Shown here piece by piece: positions 59,466 through 64,000 of a stretch of DNA of 64,000 nt. This DNA comes from Castellaniella sp040276085 (GTDB lineage Bacteria > Pseudomonadota > Gammaproteobacteria > Burkholderiales > Burkholderiaceae_B). A model generated the notes under the pieces. That model made no database searches, was not told where the DNA came from, and saw nothing but the letters and a program-made list of their open reading frames with translations. The position numbers and the translations under genes were made by a program. The DNA is taken from NCBI RefSeq assembly GCF_040276085.1, contig NZ_JBELOK010000002.1, positions 186,001 through 250,000 on the forward strand, read 5' to 3'. Position 1 is the stretch's first letter; every line of letters starts with the position of its first letter.

Positions 59466-60364
59466 GCTGCCACCGCCAGGGCCGAAAGTGCTTTGATGTC
59501 TTTCCGGGCCGCAATGTGCTCGGGCCGGGGTGCCATGCCATGAAATGGCGCCACCAGCTGATTTTCGACACTGTTATAGACCATAAATACATTGCTGCGC
59601 GCCCAAGGCGACAAATTGCCCCCCGAGCTGTGCAGCGTATTGCAGTCGAAGAACACCACAGACCCAGCCGGCGCAGTCACTGCCTGCAGACCGCCCTGCT
59701 CTGCCAGCAGACGCAGGCTCAGGGGATCCGGCACACCGATATCCTGACGTCGCAGCGATGTTTTGTAATTTTCTTCGGGGGTTTCACCCACGCACGCCAC
59801 AAACTGCCGGTGCGATCCCGGTATCAACGTGAGCGGCCCATTAAATGGCGTGTTGTCGGTAAGTAAAACAGAGCAGCTCAGCGCCCGCATCGCAGGCATG
59901 CCGTCTTCAACGTGCCAGGTTTCAAAATCCGAGTGCCAATAAAACTCTTTGCCATCCAGTGCCGGCTTCATATTGACGCGTGATTGATGGATATAGACCT
60001 CGGAGCCCAGGATCTGACGCGCCACCTCCAGAAAGCGGGGGTCTCGAGGCAGATCTGCCAGACGCCGGCCCAGCTGATGCACACGAAAAATCGAGCGCAG
60101 GGCCGTACCGCCTGGCTCACGGATGACTTCTTCGCCTTCCCGCACCGCGGGGTTGTTTTCCAGGCCAGCGGCTTCCTCACGCAAGGCCTCCACCTCCTGC
60201 GCCGTCAGCACTTCAGGCAAGACCAAAAAGCCGTTTTGCTCATAAGACCACAACTGCTCGGGAGTGAGCGCATGTGCATACCGACCTTCTTCGTAAACCA
60301 CCGGATCGCAGCGTGCAATCAGCGCAGCGGCACGCCCGACACGCGAAACATAACTATCCTTCAT
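59462..60364 (-). CDS. ectD: ectoine 5-hydroxylase
   Basis: A 300-residue Fe(II)/2-oxoglutarate dioxygenase of the PhyH family. The iron ligands are His and Asp of FYWHSDFETWHVEDGMP (about residues 144-160) and His of FFDCNTLHSSGGNLSP (about residues 241-256). It hydroxylates ectoine to 5-hydroxyectoine. The gene lies 74 bp after ectC and a partial terminator, so hydroxyectoine synthesis may be set lower than ectoine. A GGAGAA site supports the ATG at 60364. Confidence 0.95.
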   Translation of the reverse strand: MKDSYVSRVGRAAALIARCDPVVYEEGRYAHALTPEQLWSYEQNGFLVLPEVLTAQEVEALREEAAGLENNPAVREGEEVIREPGGTALRSIFRVHQLGRRLADLPRDPRFLEVARQILGSEVYIHQSRVNMKPALDGKEFYWHSDFETWHVEDGMPAMRALSCSVLLTDNTPFNGPLTLIPGSHRQFVACVGETPEENYKTSLRRQDIGVPDPLSLRLLAEQGGLQAVTAPAGSVVFFDCNTLHSSGGNLSPWARSNVFMVYNSVENQLVAPFHGMAPRPEHIAARKDIKALSALAVAA

Positions 60365-60381
60365 GATGAATTCTCCTGCTC

Positions 60382-60420
60382 AAAAGCCGACGGCCCGCCA
60401 TCGATGCGAGCCGTTGGGCT
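60382..60420 (-). terminator. partial terminator between ectC and ectD
   Basis: On the minus strand AGCCCAACGGC (60420-60410) pairs with GCCGTCGGCT (60394-60385) with one bulge, followed by TTTTG. It could reduce ectD transcription relative to ectABC. Confidence 0.5.
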
Positions 60421-60438
60421 ACCTGCTTTGCACAACAA

Positions 60439-60831
60439 CTAGACGGTGGTTTCGAGGGGATACACGCCGGAGGCGTCATGAACTTCTCGCCCGGTTAGTG
60501 GCGGATTAAACACACAGATCACGCGCAAGGGCTTTTCGCCCCCACGCAACCAATGATCATCATGCTGATCCAGTGCGTACACGACACCCGGGCCGAGGGC
60601 ATATTTTTTACCATCGGCAATGGTTTCGATTTCGCCATCGCCCTCGATGCACCAGACGGCTTCCAGGTGATTCTGGTAGTGGATGTGGGTTTCCGTTCCA
60701 GGAAAAATAATGGTTTCATGGAAGGAAAACCCCATCTTGTCGTCTGCCAGCAAGACCCGGCGGCTGGTCCAGTTATCGGTGATGATTTCCTGATCTGTCC
60801 CAATGACATCATTGACGTTACGTACAATCAT
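60439..60831 (-). CDS. ectC: L-ectoine synthase
   Basis: A 130-residue cupin. MIVRNVNDVIGTDQEI is the standard N-terminus and GFSFHETIIFPGTETHIHYQN with LEAVWCIEGDGEIE form the cupin core with the metal-site Glu/His/Tyr. It closes N-gamma-acetyl-diaminobutyrate to ectoine. The start overlaps the ectB stop by 4 bp (ATGA). Confidence 0.97.
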   Translation of the reverse strand: MIVRNVNDVIGTDQEIITDNWTSRRVLLADDKMGFSFHETIIFPGTETHIHYQNHLEAVWCIEGDGEIETIADGKKYALGPGVVYALDQHDDHWLRGGEKPLRVICVFNPPLTGREVHDASGVYPLETTV

Positions 60832-62135
60832 GCGCCACCTCCCGCCACTTTCAGAACCCGCGGCCGCTTGCCCATCGAGGACAGCACATCGTTGGTGCAG
60901 CGTTCGAGCACCTCAAGCCCCTGCTCCAGTTGCTCGTGGGGGATCGTGAGTGCAGGCAATACCTTCAGAACCTCATCATGTGCACCAGAGGTTTCGATCA
61001 CCACACCTTCTTCAAAGGCACGGTGAGCAATCTTGTTGGCGATGTCGTCTCCCACGGGCGTCACCAGACCCTGAATCAGGCCACGGCCGCGCACCGACAA
61101 ACCGGCACCACGGCAGCTGTGAACCAGATTTTCCAGCCAATCGCGCACCAGGCGCTCTTTGACGGCGACCTCATCAGACAATGCCTTGTCCGACCAGTAG
61201 GTTTCCATCGCCTGCGCAGCCGTCACAAACGCCAGGTTATTGCCGCGGAACGTACCGCTATGGGCCCCCGGCTGCCAGATATCCAGCTCGGGCTTGAACA
61301 ACACCAACGACATCGGTAGACCAAAGCCGGACAAGGATTTTGACAGGGTGACAATATCGGGCGAGATGCCCGCGGCCTCAAAGCTGAAGAAACTGCCGGT
61401 GCGCCCGCAGCCTACCTGAATATCATCAACAATCAGCAGCATGTCATGCCGGCGGCAGAGGCGCTCCAGCTCGCGCAGCCAATGTTGCGAAGCCACATTG
61501 ACGCCACCTTCGCCCTGCACTGTCTCGACAATGACTGCAGCGGGATGATCCAGGCCGCTGCTGGGGTCATCGAGCATACGCTCGAGGTAGGCCATGGTAT
61601 TGACATCAGGCCCGAAGTAGCCATCAAACGGCATGAAGCTGGTGTTACCCAGGGCCACGCCTGCCGCCTTGCGAAATTTCTGGTTGGCCGTGGCCGCCAG
61701 AGAACCTCCCGACACCCCGTGAAACCCGTGCGTGAACGAAATAATGTTTTGCCGACCTTTGACCTGACGGGCAAGCTTGAGTGCTGCCTCTACTGCATTG
61801 GTACCGGTGGGCCCCGTAAACTGCAGGGTGTATTCCAGGCCTCGGGGCTTGAGAATCAGCCGATCCATGGTCTGCAAAAAATACTTCTTGGCGCTGGTAG
61901 CCATATCCAGCCCGTGCACCACGCCATCAGAGCCCAGATAATCCACCATGCGCTCACGCAAGGCCGGATTGTTATGGCCGTAATTGAGGGTACCTGCGCC
62001 ACTGAAAAAGTCGATATACCGCTTGCCGGCTTCATCGATAAGCTCGGAGCCCCGTGCTTTTGAAAAAATGACCGGAAACGACCGGATGTAGCCTCTGACC
62101 TCCGACTCCATCCGGTCAAAAATTTTTAAATCCAT
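60828..62135 (-). CDS. ectB: diaminobutyrate-2-oxoglutarate transaminase
   Basis: A 435-residue class III aminotransferase. ANVE-type PLP motif DDIQVGCGRTGSFFSFE (about residues 228-244) and the PLP lysine in TLSKSLSGFGLPMS (about residue 264) are clear; FFSGAGTLNYGHNNP is the EctB signature near residue 43. It converts aspartate semialdehyde to L-2,4-diaminobutyrate. A GGAGGG site precedes the ATG. Confidence 0.97.
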   Translation of the reverse strand: MDLKIFDRMESEVRGYIRSFPVIFSKARGSELIDEAGKRYIDFFSGAGTLNYGHNNPALRERMVDYLGSDGVVHGLDMATSAKKYFLQTMDRLILKPRGLEYTLQFTGPTGTNAVEAALKLARQVKGRQNIISFTHGFHGVSGGSLAATANQKFRKAAGVALGNTSFMPFDGYFGPDVNTMAYLERMLDDPSSGLDHPAAVIVETVQGEGGVNVASQHWLRELERLCRRHDMLLIVDDIQVGCGRTGSFFSFEAAGISPDIVTLSKSLSGFGLPMSLVLFKPELDIWQPGAHSGTFRGNNLAFVTAAQAMETYWSDKALSDEVAVKERLVRDWLENLVHSCRGAGLSVRGRGLIQGLVTPVGDDIANKIAHRAFEEGVVIETSGAHDEVLKVLPALTIPHEQLEQGLEVLERCTNDVLSSMGKRPRVLKVAGGGA

Positions 62136-62174
62136 ACTACCCTCCTTGTTGACGTTCGAATAGACGACAGCAAC

Positions 62175-62702
62175 TCAACGCACTGCCGACAAGGAAAAGG
62201 GACCAATACGCAACAGAGGTTCAGCCTCATGCGCGTCAGCACCAAAAAGATCAACCCCGAACAACTCGTGCTCTTCGATCGGGGCCTGCAATTGACTGGC
62301 CAGGCGCGAGAACAGACGCCGCGACGCCTGATTGCCCGGACTGACGGTGGTTTCCATCCAACGTACGGTACCCAGGCCAGGGCGGCTCAGCAAGCCAAGC
62401 AGCATCTTCGATCCCAGGCCTTGACCACGGGCCCGCGGGTGCACCGCCACTTGCCATACAAAGAGCACATCACTGCGCTCTGGCGGGATATAACCAGACA
62501 CCATGCCCAGCAGGCCGAGTTCGTCCTGGGCAACGATGCAGGTATGGGAAAAATGCTCTGCCAGTAATAAATACAGATAGACAGAATTGAGATCCAGCGG
62601 TGGGCACTGTGCCACCAGCTGATGCATCGCTGGCCCATCGGGCCTGCCGGGAAGACGCAGCTGGAAAGCAGCATCCCCCGGCGAAGGAGTGTCTGTGCTC
62701 AA
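62175..62702 (-). CDS. ectA: diaminobutyrate acetyltransferase
   Basis: A 175-residue GNAT acetyltransferase. The acetyl-CoA site is VAVHPRARGQGLGSKML (about residues 83-99); WMETTVSPGNQASRRLFSRLA is the C-terminal block. It acetylates 2,4-diaminobutyrate with acetyl-CoA. The start is a TTG at 62702 that overlaps the ectR stop (TTGA), so ectA translation depends on ectR. A GAAGGAG-like site lies inside the end of ectR. Confidence 0.92.
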   Translation of the reverse strand: MSTDTPSPGDAAFQLRLPGRPDGPAMHQLVAQCPPLDLNSVYLYLLLAEHFSHTCIVAQDELGLLGMVSGYIPPERSDVLFVWQVAVHPRARGQGLGSKMLLGLLSRPGLGTVRWMETTVSPGNQASRRLFSRLASQLQAPIEEHELFGVDLFGADAHEAEPLLRIGPFSLSAVR

Positions 62703-63235
62703 ACCACCAACCCAGACTCGGGAGCTACCCCGGTAACCGGCACATCCAGCATGGGTGATTGTGCTTCCGAGGCTGGGATCAGATCGGTATCGGCTTCAAT
62801 CAGATCCACCACACGCTCGAGTGAAAGCGTGATGGTGGCTCTTTCGAGTTCTGGCAGCGCATTGAGGGACTCTGCCAGTTTTTGTTGCAGGGGTGAAGGA
62901 GTGTCGTGCGCCAGCTGTCGACCTGCATCGGTGGCACTGACAAAGACAATGCGGCGGTCGGCGCGGCCGCGTTCGCGGACGATCAGACCTTTGTCTTCGA
63001 GACGATCCAGAATACCCACCACTGTACTGGCACTGACGTGAACCTCACGGCTGATGGCTGTGGCGGTTAGCGGGCCTTTGTCGATAACAGTGTGCAAGCA
63101 CACCAGCTGAGGACCTGTGATGTGGTTGCAGGCGGACAATTGCCGGGAATGCAGGGCCACTGCCCGAGTAATGCGACGTAAGGCTCTCAAGATGCGCAAG
63201 TCATATGCTTGCTGCGCACCCGCTTCGGTATTCAT
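62699..63235 (-). CDS. ectR: MarR-family regulator EctR
   Basis: A 178-residue MarR regulator. The winged HTH is TATAISREVHVSASTVVGIL (about residues 53-72) with the wing DRLEDKGLIVRERGRADRRI. EctR represses the ectoine operon in halotolerant methylotrophs and Bordetella-like bacteria. Here it heads the operon and is translationally coupled to ectA. I used the ATG at 63235, 10 nt after AAGGAG; a GTG at 63247 is too close to that site. An inverted repeat over its promoter suggests autorepression. Confidence 0.92.
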   Translation of the reverse strand: MNTEAGAQQAYDLRILRALRRITRAVALHSRQLSACNHITGPQLVCLHTVIDKGPLTATAISREVHVSASTVVGILDRLEDKGLIVRERGRADRRIVFVSATDAGRQLAHDTPSPLQQKLAESLNALPELERATITLSLERVVDLIEADTDLIPASEAQSPMLDVPVTGVAPESGLVV

Positions 63236-63259
63236 GGCGAGTTCCACTCCTTCTAAATA

Positions 63260-63273
63260 ATTTCGACTGAAAT
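63260..63273. promoter_or_regulatory. probable EctR operator
   Basis: ATTTC-GACT-GAAAT is a perfect 5+4+5 inverted repeat next to and partly over the -10 box of the ectR promoter, where a MarR repressor would block initiation. Confidence 0.6.
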
Positions 63274-63300
63274 CATAAGTCTATTAATCATCAGAGTCAA
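63272..63300 (-). promoter_or_regulatory. sigma-70 promoter of ectRABC
   Basis: On the minus strand TTGACT (63300-63295) and TATGAT (63277-63272) are exactly 17 bp apart, 37 bp upstream of ectR. The -10 box touches the inverted repeat described as the EctR operator. Confidence 0.75.
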
Positions 63301-63336
63301 GAATGATTGCACCTTCTTACCCCTGTGCATGGCCAC

Positions 63337-63382
63337 AAAAAAACACCCAAAAACACGCGTGAATGCGACTTTTCGGGTGTTT
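63337..63382 (-). terminator. terminator downstream of nirK
   Basis: On the minus strand AAACACCC (63382-63375) and GGGTGTTT (63348-63341) form an 8-bp stem with a long loop and a TTTT tail. A second, G/C-rich hairpin without a U-tract lies between it and the nirK stop (about 63393-63420). Confidence 0.65.
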
Positions 63383-63430
63383 CGAACATAGACGGGCTGT
63401 CAGGCAGGCATCCTGCCCGACAGACCAGGA

Positions 63431-64000
63431 CTAGTGCCCCGAGTTGGGGTCAATCGCCTCGTCACTATGAAAGATTTTGCGGTCTGCCTTGCCTTCGACA
63501 GTAAGGAAGCCCGCCACGCCCTTCTCAACACGGGACAGGGCATGATCCACCAGCAAATAACGGCCGGGATAGTCGGTTTTAAATTCGACCATGGTGGCCC
63601 CACCAGGTGGCACCATGGTGGTTTGCACATCTGTCAGGGGCTTGCTGGTGAGAGAAGCCTGGTCGTATACCTTGTCGAAAACCTCACCAATGATGTGAAA
63701 ACTCGAGATCAGGTTGGGACCCCCCACGCCAAAGAAGATACGCACGCTGTCGCCCACTCCGGATTTCATGTTGTATACCTTGGTCAGGGCATCCATCGAA
63801 CCGTTGAACATCACATGCTCGGGATTCTCGGCCAGCAGCTTCTCGAGAGAGAACTCTTGCAGGCCACTGGCACCGTGCGACTGGGCCGTGTAGAGCTCGC
63901 CCTGCATCACATAGAACTCATGATCAACCTTGGGCAGCCCTCCCTCGGGTTCGACCAGAATCATGCCGTACATGCCATTGGTGATGTGCTGCGCCACCAT
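63431..64000 (-). CDS. nirK: copper-containing nitrite reductase, class II (AniA/NirK), 3' part
   Basis: The last 189 residues of a NirK whose 5' end lies beyond the window; the Met codon at the edge is not a start. The sequence NGMYGMILVEPEGGLPKVD, DHEFYVMQGELYT, NPEHVMFNGSMDALT, GGPNLISSFHIIGEVFDKVY and VDHALSRVEKG follows the second cupredoxin domain of Neisseria AniA and other class II enzymes; the Met of NGMYG belongs to the type 1 copper site and the His of SFHIIGE to the type 2 site. It reduces nitrite to nitric oxide in the periplasm or outer membrane. It ends soon after the domain (NSGH), so it has no C-terminal cytochrome c extension. Confidence 0.9.
   Translation of the reverse strand: MVAQHITNGMYGMILVEPEGGLPKVDHEFYVMQGELYTAQSHGASGLQEFSLEKLLAENPEHVMFNGSMDALTKVYNMKSGVGDSVRIFFGVGGPNLISSFHIIGEVFDKVYDQASLTSKPLTDVQTTMVPPGGATMVEFKTDYPGRYLLVDHALSRVEKGVAGFLTVEGKADRKIFHSDEAIDPNSGH

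Noticed and set aside
1..64000. CRISPR array, prophage or replication origin
   Set aside because: No regularly spaced short repeats, phage structural or integrase genes, or DnaA-box clusters were seen.

Overview
The window (about 58% GC by eye) looks like a chromosomal segment of a betaproteobacterium in the Burkholderiales, most likely Alcaligenaceae or a close relative. The support is family-level: rpsO-pnp-quinone oxidoreductase followed by tpiA-secG-tRNA-Leu, ilvBHC next to psd-pssA, an ectR-ectABC-ectD set with ehuBCDA, and an AniA-type copper nitrite reductase. The species cannot be named from the sequence alone.

Layout. 1-1.7 kb: end of a CDP-3,6-dideoxyhexose (O-antigen) pathway, rfbG-rfbH. 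1.9-3.6 kb: a wrecked hipBA module with a 357-bp duplication and two insertion-sequence scraps. 3.9-13.3 kb: a tightly overlapped operon for uptake (PotABCD-type ABC transporter) and oxidation (opine/amino-acid oxidase-like flavoenzymes, a 2Fe-2S subunit, RidA) with a divergent LysR regulator. 13.5-14.9 kb: a YegP-type and a DUF4105 protein. 15.2-19.7 kb: a compact five-gene biosynthetic operon that I regard as the most novel item: TIM-barrel isomerase, LuxS homologue, EEVS/EboD-like sugar-phosphate cyclase, UbiG-like methyltransferase and UbiA-family prenyltransferase, preceded by an attenuator-like hairpin. 19.7-20.5 kb: debris (CDF transporter pseudogene, orphan ParD with a ParE stub) beside tRNA-Leu(GAG). 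20.7-33 kb: core genes (secG, tpiA, pnp, rpsO, pssA, psd, ilvBHC), three tRNAs and a TrmB-type regulator with a secreted protein.

33.4-42 kb: FUSC membrane protein, yaaA, 3-hydroxybutyrate dehydrogenase, crcB, a TerC protein behind a yybP-ykoY (Mn2+) riboswitch, an MFS transporter, an ADP-ribosylglycohydrolase-like protein and a lipoprotein. 42.3-45.8 kb: a small redox module (DUF5602-like protein, Tat-type cupredoxin, CDGSH-glutamate synthase fusion) converging on an ECF sigma factor with no visible anti-sigma. 46-55 kb: tRNA-Lys, purB, a GST, mnmA, glcDEF with a second FAD-linked oxidase. 54.9-56.2 kb: aroG preceded by a Phe/Tyr-rich leader peptide and a terminator, a textbook-style attenuator. 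56.3-63.3 kb: ectoine uptake (ehuBCDA), synthesis and hydroxylation (ectABCD) and ectR. 63.4-64 kb: the 3' part of nirK/aniA.

Several modules form functional wholes: the transporter feeds the oxidase complex whose imine products RidA would clear; ehu and ect genes converge on one osmoprotectant; aroG and ilvB both have terminator-bearing leaders; the LuxS-cyclase-methyltransferase-prenyltransferase set is translationally chained, which argues for one pathway with an unknown product.
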